From an uncultured Oscillibacter sp. (GTDB lineage Bacteria; Bacillota; Clostridia; Oscillospirales; Oscillospiraceae): a DNA stretch of 33,259 bases. Under the pieces are notes generated by a model that was given only the letters and a program-made list of their open reading frames with translations, made no database searches and was not told where the DNA came from. Below are positions 15,122-22,521 of the stretch, piece by piece (position 1 is the stretch's first letter; each line of letters opens with the position of its first letter). Made by a program: the position numbers and the translations under genes. Location of the stretch: contig CAJTVF010000027.1 of assembly GCA_910579435.1 (NCBI GenBank), forward strand, positions 1-33,259. Direction: 5' to 3'.

Positions 15122-16813
15122 TTATTCCATGGAAATGATATAGTAGTATACGGGCTGTCCGCCGGAGAGAACCATGACCTCCGCGCCGGGACAGGCGTCC
15201 TCAAAGAGCTTTCCCGCCGCCTGCGCGTCCTCCTCCTTCACGTCCTCGCCGAAGTACAGCGAGACAAAAGACGCGCCCCGGTTTGCCGCGTCCGCCGCCA
15301 GCTTCTTCAGGAGGCTGTGGAGGGACGCGTCCGTTCCGAAGAGCTTGCCTTCTTCCAGGGCCAGGTAGTCCCCGGACTTGATATCAAAGCCGTCAAAGTC
15401 AGAATCCCTGGCGGCGTAGGTGATCTGAGCCGTAGTGACGCCGGAGAGGGCCTCTGTCATGGCCCCTGTCAGGGTTTCGGCGTCCGGGGCCTCAAAGTCC
15501 ACGTTCATCATGGCGGTGATGCCCTGGGGCACGGTCTTGCTGGGGATGACCACCACGTTTTTCTCCGTCAGTGCCGCGCACTGCTGGGCGGCCATGATGA
15601 TGTTTCCGTTGTTGGGCAGGACGAAGACCGTCTCGGCGGGAATTTGGTCCACTCCCTCCAGAATGCTCTCCGTGGAGGGATTCATGGTCTGCCCGCCGGA
15701 TACCACGCCGTCCACGCCCAGGTCCTGGAACACGGCGGCCAGGCCGTCCCCGGCGCAGACGGAAAGGAAGCCGTACTTTTTCTCCGGCGGGGCCACCACG
15801 TGCCCGCTCTTGGAGCCTCCGGCGGCTTCCATGGCCGCCTCCTCCATCTCCAGGTCGTCCACGCTCTGGGCCTTCTTCCCGGCGGCGATGTCCTCGTACT
15901 GGGTCCGCATGTTCTCGATCTTTGCCAGCTCCAGGGTGCCGTATTTCTGGCCCTCCGTCAGGGCGCTGCCGGGGATGTTGGTATGGACGTGGACCTTGAA
16001 CGCCTCGTCGTCCTCGCCGATGACCAGGCTGTCCCCGATGCTGTTGAGGTAGGCCCGGAAGGGCTCCAGGTCCACGTTGGGGTCGTGCTTGCGGACGATG
16101 AACACCGTGTCAAAGGCAAAGGTGATCTCCTCGGTGGAGAAGACCTCAAAGCCGGCCTTGGCCTTCTCGGGCTCCTCCCCGGCGGCCTCCGGCATGGGCT
16201 CGCCCCGGAGCTCTGCCAGCATGCCCTCCAGGATCAGCAGGTAGCCCTTGCCGCCGGCGTCCACCACCCCGGCCTTTTTCAGCACCGGGTTCATATCCGT
16301 GGTGGCGGCCAGGGCCTCGTAGCCCTCCTGAATGGCGGCCTCCAGCACCTTCTCAAAATCCGCCTCCCCGGCGGCGCGCTCCGCCGCCCGCTTGGCGGCC
16401 AGGCGGGACACGGTGAGGACGGTGCCCTCGGCGGGCTTCATGACGGCCTTGTAGGCGGAGGACACGCCCTCCTGCATGGCGGCGGCGAAGGCGGCGGCGT
16501 CGGCGGTCTCGCGGCCCTTCAGGCCCTTGGAGAGCCCGCGGAAGAGCAGGGAGAGGATGACGCCGGAGTTCCCCCGGGCCCCCCGGAGCAGGGCGGAGGC
16601 GGTGATGGACACGGCCTGGTCCAGGGCCGCGGGCTCGGACTTTTTCAGCTCCGTCACGGCGGCGGCGATGGTCATGGACATATTGGTGCCCGTGTCGCCG
16701 TCGGGGACGGGAAAGACGTTCAGGTCGTTGATGGCCTGCTTCTGGGCCGTGATGGCGGCGGCGCCGTGGAGGATCATCCGCTTGAAGAGCCCGCCGGTAA
16801 TTTGTTCATTCAT
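15122..16813 (-). CDS. DAK2 domain protein, fatty acid kinase catalytic subunit FakA-like (YloV)
   Basis: A 563-residue protein of the YloV/FakA family. The N-terminal DhaL/DAK2 domain (about 1-200) shows the ATP/Mg-binding NVFPVPDGDTGTNM and LRGARGNSGVILS segments; a middle domain and a C-terminal DegV-like fold follow, with VVSGGQTMNPSTESIL. FakA phosphorylates fatty acids bound to a FakB (DegV) partner for membrane lipid synthesis. ATG 16813 follows GGGAGG. It lies 16 nt downstream of the Asp23 gene, the usual Firmicute pairing. No fakB gene is in this window. Confidence 0.92.
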   Translation of the reverse strand: MNEQITGGLFKRMILHGAAAITAQKQAINDLNVFPVPDGDTGTNMSMTIAAAVTELKKSEPAALDQAVSITASALLRGARGNSGVILSLLFRGLSKGLKGRETADAAAFAAAMQEGVSSAYKAVMKPAEGTVLTVSRLAAKRAAERAAGEADFEKVLEAAIQEGYEALAATTDMNPVLKKAGVVDAGGKGYLLILEGMLAELRGEPMPEAAGEEPEKAKAGFEVFSTEEITFAFDTVFIVRKHDPNVDLEPFRAYLNSIGDSLVIGEDDEAFKVHVHTNIPGSALTEGQKYGTLELAKIENMRTQYEDIAAGKKAQSVDDLEMEEAAMEAAGGSKSGHVVAPPEKKYGFLSVCAGDGLAAVFQDLGVDGVVSGGQTMNPSTESILEGVDQIPAETVFVLPNNGNIIMAAQQCAALTEKNVVVIPSKTVPQGITAMMNVDFEAPDAETLTGAMTEALSGVTTAQITYAARDSDFDGFDIKSGDYLALEEGKLFGTDASLHSLLKKLAADAANRGASFVSLYFGEDVKEEDAQAAGKLFEDACPGAEVMVLSGGQPVYYYIISME

Positions 16814-16829
16814 TCGATTTCTTCCTCCC

Positions 16830-17180
16830 TCACAGGGTCATGGAGTCCACGCAGACGTCCACGGCCCGGACCGTGACGCCGGTGTTTTTCTCCACTACGT
16901 AGCGGACCTCGTTCATGATGGACCGGCAGACCGCGGGGAGGTTGACGCCGTTTTCCACGATGATGTGGAGCTCGATGGAGATGGAATCGTCTTCGTGATA
17001 CGAGATGCTGACGCCCTTGCTCATGGCCTCGCGGCGCAGCAGGTGGACCAGACCGTCGGTCATGGAGCGGAAGGCCATGCCCTTGACGCCGAAGCAGTTG
17101 GTGGCGGCCATGCCCGTGATGTTGGAGAACACGGCGCTCGAGACGGAGATCTCACCTTGTTCAGACTTGAATTGGATCAT
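16830..17180 (-). CDS. Asp23/Gls24 family envelope stress protein (YloU-like)
   Basis: A 116-residue alkaline-shock type protein: GEISVSSAVFSNITGMAAT at the start, the KGVSISYHEDDSISIELHIIVENGVNLPAV strand-rich middle, and the ending VTVRAVDVCVDSM. The family contains cytoplasmic proteins linked to cell-envelope stress; the YloU branch is paired with YloV/FakA, as here. First gene of the minus-strand operon with its own promoter at 17252-17280. The strong GAAAGGA-type site lies upstream of ATG 17180. Confidence 0.92.
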   Translation of the reverse strand: MIQFKSEQGEISVSSAVFSNITGMAATNCFGVKGMAFRSMTDGLVHLLRREAMSKGVSISYHEDDSISIELHIIVENGVNLPAVCRSIMNEVRYVVEKNTGVTVRAVDVCVDSMTL

Positions 17181-17210
17181 GAGAACGTCCTTTCTTTCCC
17201 GGTATTGTCA

Positions 17211-17228
17211 GGGGGCGGACCCGCCCCC
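17211..17228. promoter_or_regulatory. 5'-UTR GC hairpin upstream of the Asp23 gene
   Basis: GGGGGCGG (17211-17218) pairs with CCGCCCCC (17221-17228) within the Asp23/FakA leader, between the promoter and the ribosome-binding site. There is no T-run, so it is more likely an mRNA-stability or translation-control stem than a terminator. Confidence 0.4.
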
Positions 17229-17251
17229 GGCTGAACCAGCACTTGCCCAAT

Positions 17252-17280
17252 ATTATAAACGATTCCGCGCCAAAGCACAA
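17252..17280 (-). promoter_or_regulatory. sigma-A promoter of the Asp23–FakA operon
   Basis: On the minus strand TTGTGC and a perfect TATAAT are 17 nt apart. The leader to the Asp23 ATG is about 70 nt and contains a GC hairpin. Confidence 0.85.
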
Positions 17281-17355
17281 GTGGTAAACGAGGAAAAACC
17301 TTCCTGGAGGCAAGGTTTCCGGTCCTCCGGCAGGGGAGAGGAAAAAAAATCCCGC

Positions 17356-17427
17356 ATACTACCAGAATAGTATTGACAAGCTGGAACTATCGTGGTAGTA
17401 TAGGACCGTAAACTACCGCGATAGTTT
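17356..17427 (+). promoter_or_regulatory. three BlaI-type operator dyads around the blaI promoter
   Basis: Three ACTA-N6-TAGT dyads lie in a row: ATACTA-N6-TAGTAT (17356-17373), ACTA-N6-TAGT (17386-17399) and AAACTA-N6-TAGTTT (17410-17427). Their centres are 28 and 26 nt apart. The first ends at the -35, the second fills the spacer up to the -10, and the third lies at the transcription start. BlaI/MecI repressors bind TACTA/TAGTA-type dyads, so the downstream repressor is the expected ligand. Confidence 0.85.
17373..17401 (+). promoter_or_regulatory. sigma-A promoter of the BlaI–M56 operon
   Basis: Consensus TTGACA and TAGTAT are separated by 17 nt. The -10 is itself part of the middle operator dyad, so repressor and RNA polymerase should exclude each other. 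Confidence 0.88.
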
Positions 17428-17446
17428 GACAAGGAGGTCCGCGATT

Positions 17447-17800
17447 ATGAAGCTGTTCGACTCGGAATTGAAGGTCATGGACGTGCTCTGGCGCCTGGGG
17501 GACCGGACGGCCAAGGAGATTTCCTCCATCCTGGGGGAGGAGACCGGCTGGAACGTGAACACAACCTATACCGTCATCAAAAAATGCGTGGCCAAGGGGG
17601 CCGTCCGGCGGAGCGAGCCGAATTTCCTCTGCCACGCCCTGGTCACCAAGGAGGAAATCCAAAAGGCGGAGACGGAGGAGCTCATCGGCCGGCTTTTCGA
17701 CGGCTCACCGGACCTGCTCTTTGCGTCCCTTCTCAGCAGCCAGACCTTTTCGCCGGAGCAGATTGGCCGTCTCCGGGAGATCGTCCGCGAAATGAAGTGA
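17447..17800 (+). CDS. BlaI/MecI/CopY family transcriptional repressor
   Basis: A 117-residue repressor. Residues about 1-75 form the winged helix: LFDSELKVMDVLWRLGDRTAKEISSIL, TTYTVIKKCVAKGAVRR; the C-terminal helices (LFASLLSSQTFSPEQIGRLREIV) are the dimer arm. In the family, proteolysis between these parts by the partner metalloprotease lifts repression. ATG 17447 has a near-perfect AAGGAGG site. It is followed 12 nt later by the M56 peptidase gene, the classic BlaI–BlaR1 pairing, and is preceded by three operator dyads. No beta-lactamase gene is nearby, so the regulated process is probably cell-wall related rather than resistance; this is inference. Confidence 0.93.
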   Translation: MKLFDSELKVMDVLWRLGDRTAKEISSILGEETGWNVNTTYTVIKKCVAKGAVRRSEPNFLCHALVTKEEIQKAETEELIGRLFDGSPDLLFASLLSSQTFSPEQIGRLREIVREMK

Positions 17801-17812
17801 GGTGAGGCAGCT

Positions 17813-19903
17813 ATGACCTTCCTGGAACGCTCCCTCTCCGGCGGGGTGTTCGTCCTGGCCATTGCGGCCTTCCGGCTCCTGGTCCTGCGCCGTCTGCCCA
17901 AGGGGACCTTTGTGGCCCTGTGGTGGCTGGCGGCGGCCCGGCTGCTGCTGCCCCTGGAGCTGGCCTCCCGGTTCAGCATCTACACGCTGCTGGAGGCCCT
18001 GGACCCCAAGGCGGTTCCCGCCGCTCCGGACGCTTTGCCTGCCCCGGTATTCCCTGCGGCCCCTCCGGTAATTGCGATTCCCGCTCAGCCAGCCGCCATG
18101 CCCGCCCCGGCTCCCGTACCCTTCCCGGTTTGGACGGCCCTGTGGCTCTCCGTGGGGCTGCTGCTGGCGGCGTGGTTCCTGATCCGCTATGTCCGCTGGC
18201 GGCGGCGTTTCCGGGAGTCCCTCCCGGTGGAGTGCCCCGGCCTGGACACCTGGTTCCAGCTCCGCCGCAGGGTGGAGGTCCGGGTCACGGACCAGATCGC
18301 AGCCCCGCTGACCTACGGGCTGGTCCGCCCGGTGGTCCTGCTGCCCAGGACCCTGGACCTCACCGATGAGGAGGCGCTGGCCTGCGTCCTGGCCCACGAG
18401 CGGGCCCATATCCGGCGGCTGGACGGACTTCTCAAGCTGGCGCTGACGGCGGCGCTGTGCCTCCACTGGTTCAACCCGGCGGCGTGGCTCCTGTACGTCC
18501 TGGGAAACCGGGATATGGAGCTCCGCTGCGACGAGGCGGCGGTACTGGCCCTGGGGGAGGACAGCCGGGAGCGCTACGCCCTGGCCCTCATCCGCCTGGC
18601 GGAAAACAAACATGTGCCTCTGTGCGGTTTCGCCCACCGGAACGGCATGGAAGAAAGGATTAAAGCGATTATGAGCGTCAAGAAAAAATCCCTGCTGGCC
18701 TGCTGCATCGCCCTGGCCCTTGTGCTGGGGATTACCACGGCCTTCGCCACCTCCGCCAAGCCGGTGGAGGCGGACGAACCCTGGAATGAGGATATGACCG
18801 ACCGCGAGTTACACGCCCAGGCCTCGGCGGAATCCGCCGCCCAGTGGAAAGAGGTCCTGGCCCCTTACGAGCCCTTTGGCTTGAAGTGGACCTTCGACGA
18901 CCCCGACCTGGACGGAAACGGCCTGACCATGACCTGGGAGGGTCACGAGGTCAGCGGAATCTACGATGAAACGCAGGGCCTATGGATTACCGAACACACC
19001 GGAAACGGCGCCTATGGCCCCGACGCCGTGGAGCTCTATACTGTCTATGAGGACGGCAGGCTTACCGGCCTCCGCCTGGCAACAGAGGAGGAACAGGCCC
19101 GGTTTACCCAGGACCGGATACGGTCTTCCGACGCCATAAAAAAGGTGGAAGCTGTGATAGACAGCCTCCGCTATGACGACGGACACATTTACTTCACCAT
19201 TCCGGAGAGCGAGGAACCTTGGGGTATCTTCATCCAAGGCTCCATCCTGATGGAGGACGGCTCCAGCAGGAGCGTCCGCTACCTGGAGGAGGAGAGCGAG
19301 AAGGCGGAGTGGATTCCCCGGATGACCTATTCCTTCGAGGTAGGGGACGCGGCCTTTGACGTGTTGACCCTAGACGTGAATTATGGGATTGCGTCGTATT
19401 TCTATGAGCTGAACGAAATCCTGCCGGAGGGCAAGCCCCTGGCGGTGGAGCCGTTGCCGGAGGGCAAGGCGGACGTGCCCGAGGACGGGTCCATGGTCTG
19501 GCCCGTGGACGGCGGGACCGTCAGCCAGGCCCAGCAGACCCGGACGAATCCCGAAACCGGGGAGACGGCGGCCCATAGCGGCGTGGACATCGCCGTGGAA
19601 ACGGGAACTCCCATCTACGCCGCCGGAAAGGGGACGGTGAAGGAGGCCGGATTCAGCGCCCAGGACGGCAATTTTGTCCGCATCGACCACGGGAACGGAC
19701 AGGAGACCTTCTATGCCCACTGCGCAGGCGTGCTGGTGAAGACTGGCGACACTGTGGAGCTGGGGCAGACCATCGCCTCTGTCGGCAGTACGGGCATGTC
19801 CACCGGACCGCACCTGCACTTTGAGGTTTTGGTGAACGGCGTGGCCCAGAACCCAGAAGCGATGCTGAAATCCGGCCAGAACACGCTAAAGGCGAAGCCG
19901 TAG
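17813..19903 (+). CDS. M56/M23 double metallopeptidase sensor (BlaR1-like)
   Basis: A 696-residue membrane protein combining two proteases. The N-terminal M56 part has hydrophobic helices at about 8-25, 33-50 and 105-125, then the cytoplasmic zinc site LAHERAHIRR (H195-E196...H199) and downstream RCDEAAV. A last helix near 292-312 places the rest outside. Residues about 313-560 are an unassigned region; 560-690 form an M23/LytM endopeptidase with zinc ligands H588 and D592 (AHSGVDIA), H636 (YAHC) and H667/H669 (GPHLHFEV). All key residues are present. BlaR1 would have a penicillin sensor here; this one carries a peptidoglycan hydrolase instead. The frame stops at TAG 19901, but the same frame stays open and coding-like beyond it, so the C-terminus is probably truncated. 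Confidence 0.93.
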   Translation: MTFLERSLSGGVFVLAIAAFRLLVLRRLPKGTFVALWWLAAARLLLPLELASRFSIYTLLEALDPKAVPAAPDALPAPVFPAAPPVIAIPAQPAAMPAPAPVPFPVWTALWLSVGLLLAAWFLIRYVRWRRRFRESLPVECPGLDTWFQLRRRVEVRVTDQIAAPLTYGLVRPVVLLPRTLDLTDEEALACVLAHERAHIRRLDGLLKLALTAALCLHWFNPAAWLLYVLGNRDMELRCDEAAVLALGEDSRERYALALIRLAENKHVPLCGFAHRNGMEERIKAIMSVKKKSLLACCIALALVLGITTAFATSAKPVEADEPWNEDMTDRELHAQASAESAAQWKEVLAPYEPFGLKWTFDDPDLDGNGLTMTWEGHEVSGIYDETQGLWITEHTGNGAYGPDAVELYTVYEDGRLTGLRLATEEEQARFTQDRIRSSDAIKKVEAVIDSLRYDDGHIYFTIPESEEPWGIFIQGSILMEDGSSRSVRYLEEESEKAEWIPRMTYSFEVGDAAFDVLTLDVNYGIASYFYELNEILPEGKPLAVEPLPEGKADVPEDGSMVWPVDGGTVSQAQQTRTNPETGETAAHSGVDIAVETGTPIYAAGKGTVKEAGFSAQDGNFVRIDHGNGQETFYAHCAGVLVKTGDTVELGQTIASVGSTGMSTGPHLHFEVLVNGVAQNPEAMLKSGQNTLKAKP

Positions 19904-20450
19904 CCTGAGAAAAAGCCCGAACCGGAAACCAAACCTGAGCCTGTCCCTGCCGCTGAACCGGAGAGTACAATGGATCCGGTAATCCTGAAAGCGGCGCTGG
20001 AGGGGCTGGTGGATGGGGATTATCCCCGCAACAGCTTGGGAGAGACTTACGGAAGTACCCTCAGTGAGAGCATTGTAGGCTATGAACCGGACCTGATTTC
20101 CGCTGTTTCGGAGGACGGAACAGAAGGGCTACATTGAGCCCCGCCGGCTATTGGGATCATACAACAGTGAGGAAGAGGCGATCGCCTGTTACAATTGGCG
20201 GAATGAGAATAAAGTCGGCTATGTCCTTGTTCCACTTTATAACTCCGAGCATGAGGAAATCGGGACCTTTATGCACAAAATTGGAAAAAGTCTCTATAGC
20301 GGGGTTATAACGCTGGAGGAATTTATGGAGGCCAAGGCCCAGGGCTGGCCCTGCAAGAATGGAAGTACCCCGATTAAAGAGGAACCCATTTTCAAAAGCC
20401 TGGAGGAAGCCCAGGAAGCTGTGAAGAACGGCTGGCCCGACAATCAATAA
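19904..20450 (+). pseudogene. severed C-terminal domain of the M56/M23 protein
   Basis: The M56/M23 frame continues after TAG 19901-19903 for 77 open codons: a Pro/Glu/Lys-rich linker (PEKKPEPETKPEPVPA), then LVDGDYPRNSLGETYGSTL and EPDLISAVSEDGTEG before a stop at 20135. If one G of the GGG at 20126-20128 is removed, the frame runs on as DGTEGYIEPRRLLGSYNSEEEA, through VPLYNSEHEEIGTF, to the stop at 20448-20450. I recall that M56 peptidases of Firmicutes often end in a domain of this kind (N-x-x-GETYGS ... PDLI ... DGT-GYI ... IPLY). So the parent was one longer protein, broken by a nonsense change and a one-base insertion. The 99-codon frame opening with TTG 20151 has no ribosome site and is not taken as a separate gene. 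Confidence 0.78.
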
Positions 20451-20459
20451 CCGGCGGAA

Positions 20460-20489
20460 GCCGTCCCGAAAGGGACGGCCTCTTTTTAT
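20460..20489 (+). terminator. intrinsic terminator after the BlaI–M56 operon
   Basis: GCCGTCCC (20460-20467) pairs with GGGACGGC (20472-20479) around a GAAA tetraloop, followed by CTCTTTTTATTTT. Classic strong rho-independent terminator. Confidence 0.92.
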
Positions 20490-20511
20490 TTTCTAAAAGA
20501 AAAAATAAAAC

Positions 20512-20540
20512 TTGACTTTCATAAAATTTAGGTTTATATT
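20512..20540 (+). promoter_or_regulatory. sigma-A promoter of the DUF2089 operon
   Basis: TTGACT and TATATT are separated by 17 nt. The surrounding 70 nt are strikingly AT-rich against a GC-rich background. Confidence 0.8.
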
Positions 20541-20554
20541 TAATATTATGAAAG
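20516..20554 (+). promoter_or_regulatory. dyad operator overlapping promoter and ribosome site of the DUF2089 gene
   Basis: A perfect 9-bp inverted repeat, CTTTCATAA (20516-20524) and TTATGAAAG (20546-20554), brackets the -10 element; weaker pairing continues inward. The dyad centre falls on the -10 and the right arm reaches the AAAGGAGG ribosome site. This fits autoregulation by the adjacent helix-turn-helix protein. Confidence 0.7.
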
Positions 20555-20566
20555 GAGGCCGCGTCT

Positions 20567-20869
20567 ATGACCACCTTGCCCCCCTGGATGGCGGACCTGG
20601 ACGAACAGGACCTGACCTTTGTGAAGCGCTTTCTCCTGGCCTCCGGCTCCTTGAAGGAGGTGGCGGCCCAGTACGGCGTCAGCTATCCCACGGTCCGCCT
20701 GCGCCTGGACCGCCTGATTCAAAAAATCCGCCTCAGCGACACGGCGGAGGCGGACCCTTACGTGGCCCTAGTGAAGCGGCTGGCGGTGGACGACAAGCTG
20801 GACTTCGACACCGCGAAGATTTTGATTGCCGCCTACCGGGAGGCCCAAAAGAAAATGGAGGTTGAATGA
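20567..20869 (+). CDS. DUF2089 family helix-turn-helix protein
   Basis: A 100-residue protein opening with an acidic segment PPWMADLDEQDLTFVKRFLLASGSLKEVAAQYGVSYPTVRLRLDRLIQKI, a sigma-like/HTH segment typical of DUF2089 (LTxEELxFIKxFLLxSGNLKEVAxxxGVSYPTVR). The canonical family also has an N-terminal zinc ribbon, which is absent here, so this is the HTH-only form. The C-terminal helix AAYREAQKKMEVE is charged. ATG 20567 follows AAAGGAGG. The stop overlaps the start of the next gene (ATGA). Probably represses its own promoter through the dyad at 20516-20554; this is inference. Confidence 0.87.
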   Translation: MTTLPPWMADLDEQDLTFVKRFLLASGSLKEVAAQYGVSYPTVRLRLDRLIQKIRLSDTAEADPYVALVKRLAVDDKLDFDTAKILIAAYREAQKKMEVE

Positions 20870-21195
20870 TGGCTATTGCGTCTAGGTTTGTGATTGTTTT
20901 TCTGCTGTTCCTGCTGGTGCTTCTGATAGGCGGTGTCTTTCTTCAAATCTTCCTCTCCAAGCGGGAGAGCCGCTGGCCGGGGCTGGTTTTGCCGCTGCTG
21001 GTTTTTTTGCAGTCCTTGCTGCTGCCGCTGAACCTCAGGGACACCGGCAGCGTGTCCCAGAACGTCCTGACGGTGCTGGTGACTCTGCTGGCGGGGAACA
21101 TCCCCACGCTGGTGCTGCTGGCCATCTATTGGGCGGTCCGGGAGAAACGGCGGGTGCGGGACCAGCTGGACAAAATGAAGATCGACGAGCTGTAA
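20866..21195 (+). CDS. small membrane protein paired with DUF2089
   Basis: A 109-residue protein with three predicted transmembrane helices at about 7-28 (VIVFLLFLLVLLIGGVFLQIF), 38-54 (LVLPLLVFLQSLLLPL) and 68-90 (LTVLVTLLAGNIPTLVLLAIYW), ending in a charged cytoplasmic tail (REKRRVRDQLDKMKIDEL). Small hydrophobic partners commonly follow DUF2089 regulators, possibly transporter-like or sensory. ATG 20866 overlaps the upstream stop; ATG 20869, 7 nt after GGAGG, is the likelier start. Function unknown. Confidence 0.82.
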   Translation: MMAIASRFVIVFLLFLLVLLIGGVFLQIFLSKRESRWPGLVLPLLVFLQSLLLPLNLRDTGSVSQNVLTVLVTLLAGNIPTLVLLAIYWAVREKRRVRDQLDKMKIDEL

Positions 21196-21199
21196 AACG

Positions 21200-21228
21200 A
21201 AAGGGCCTCCCGGCGGGGAGGCCCTTTT
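21200..21228 (+). terminator. intrinsic terminator after the DUF2089 operon
   Basis: A 12-bp stem, AAAGGGCCTCCC (21200-21211) with GGGAGGCCCTTT (21216-21227), has a GGCG loop and a T-run. Confidence 0.92.
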
Positions 21229-21345
21229 GCCCGTCCCCGGCGGCGTTTCGGAGGGGGAAGGCGGCTTTTTCCCCAAAACCGCTGTCAGGCCAAGTCCTCC
21301 CGGCATAATCTGAGCATGTAAAAAATCGTTGGGAGGGCAAACCTT

Positions 21346-22413
21346 ATGGCACAAGTGACCAATTTTTTTGTCGGCGCCAACAGCGGAGAGGGCTTCCGGA
21401 ACCTGTTTTCGGAGATGGTGGATCTGGAGGATACATATGACTTCATGGTCCTGAAAGGCGGCCCCGGCGTAGGGAAGAATACCTTTATGCGGGAGATTGG
21501 CCGGACAATGGAGGAGGCGGGAACGCCGGTGGAGTATCTCTGGTGCTCCGGCGACCCGGACTCCCTGGACGGCGTGGTGCTTCCGGAGCTCCGCTGCGCC
21601 ATAGCGGACGGCACATCACCCCACGTCATAGAGCCCCAATACCCCGCCGCCGTAGACCGCTATGTGGACCTGGGCCGCTTTTACGACCTCACCGCCGCCA
21701 AAGACTCCGCAGAGGAAGTCAAGGTCCGCACCCACGCCTACAAAGCCGCCTACGTCCGGGCCTACCACAGTCTGAAAGCCGCCCGCCAGGTGGAGCTGGA
21801 CGCCGTGACTTCCGTCTCAAAGTCCTTCGACGCCGAACGCCTGGACCGCCGGGTCAAGGGCATTATCGCCCGGGAAATCCGGGCCAGGGGGGACCAGCGG
21901 GGAAAGACTACCCGCCGCTTCCTGGGCAGCCTGACCCACAAGGGCTGCGTTTGGCGGTTTGACAGCGTAGACGTCCTGTGCCCCAAGGTCTACGAGTTTG
22001 CCGACACGTGGGAGCTGGCGGGCGGAGCCCTGGCCCGGCTCCACGCGGCGGCGGCGGAGAAGGGATGGGACACCATTGTCTGTCCCTCGCCGGAGGACCT
22101 GGACCGCATGGAGCACCTGCTGATTCCCGGCCTGGGGCTGGCCTTCATCACCTCCTGCCCGGGGATGGATTACGGCAGGAAGCCCTACCGCCGCGTCCGC
22201 CTGGACGCCTTGGCGGAGACGGAGGGGAGATCCCGCCTCCGCTTTCAGACCCGGATGACCGCGTTGCTCCGGGAGGAGGCGGTGGACGCACTGAAGGATG
22301 CCAAGCGGAACCACGACGCCCTGGAAGCGGTCTACAATCCCTATGTGGACTTCGACGGCGTTCGGGCCCAGGCGGCACTGGAGGCGGGCCGTCTGCTCAG
22401 CTACCTGAAATAA
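21346..22413 (+). CDS. PRK06851-type P-loop ATPase of unknown function
   Basis: A 355-residue protein built of two related halves, as in the PRK06851 group. The first half opens TNFFVGANSGEGFRNLF, then a P-loop GGPGVGKNT (38-46) and EYLWCSGDPDSLDGVVLPEL; the second half holds LLIPGLGLAFITSCPGMDYG near 265. The DGTSPHVIEPQYPAAVDRYVDLG segment is a group hallmark. The Walker Lys is followed by Asn, then Thr, in place of the usual Ser/Thr. No function is established for the group. ATG 21346 has GGGAGGG 9 nt upstream. Flanked by terminators, so monocistronic; no clear promoter was found in the 117-nt gap. Confidence 0.82.
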   Translation: MAQVTNFFVGANSGEGFRNLFSEMVDLEDTYDFMVLKGGPGVGKNTFMREIGRTMEEAGTPVEYLWCSGDPDSLDGVVLPELRCAIADGTSPHVIEPQYPAAVDRYVDLGRFYDLTAAKDSAEEVKVRTHAYKAAYVRAYHSLKAARQVELDAVTSVSKSFDAERLDRRVKGIIAREIRARGDQRGKTTRRFLGSLTHKGCVWRFDSVDVLCPKVYEFADTWELAGGALARLHAAAAEKGWDTIVCPSPEDLDRMEHLLIPGLGLAFITSCPGMDYGRKPYRRVRLDALAETEGRSRLRFQTRMTALLREEAVDALKDAKRNHDALEAVYNPYVDFDGVRAQAALEAGRLLSYLK

Positions 22414-22420
22414 CGCGAAA

Positions 22421-22457
22421 AAAGACGGCGGCGAAGTGCGAGCTTCGCCGCCGCTTT
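22421..22457. terminator. bidirectional terminator between the P-loop gene and rpoD
   Basis: An 11-bp stem, CGGCGGCGAAG (22426-22436) with CTTCGCCGCCG (22443-22453), sits just after the P-loop ATPase. On the minus strand the stem is followed by GTCTTTTTTC, so it also ends the rpoD transcript; on the plus strand only CTTTC follows. Confidence 0.8.
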
Positions 22458-22521
22458 CAGTTGGTAAAGGACCGGACTTTCTTTCTGAGATCATGCTTTC
22501 TGCAATTTTACAACCATGGCT

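Noticed and set aside
15317..16876. 519-codon open frame opposite fakA
   Set aside because: Shadow of the FakA-like gene; repetitive Gly/His/Leu composition and no start site.
19901..19903. TAG as pyrrolysine or programmed read-through
   Set aside because: The downstream frame also ends at TGA 20135 unless a second change is made, so recoding alone gives no full domain; no Pyl genes are visible.
20151..20450. Independent 99-residue gene starting at TTG 20151
   Set aside because: No ribosome site; upstream sequence in the same frame is coding-like and joins the M56 protein when one G is removed.
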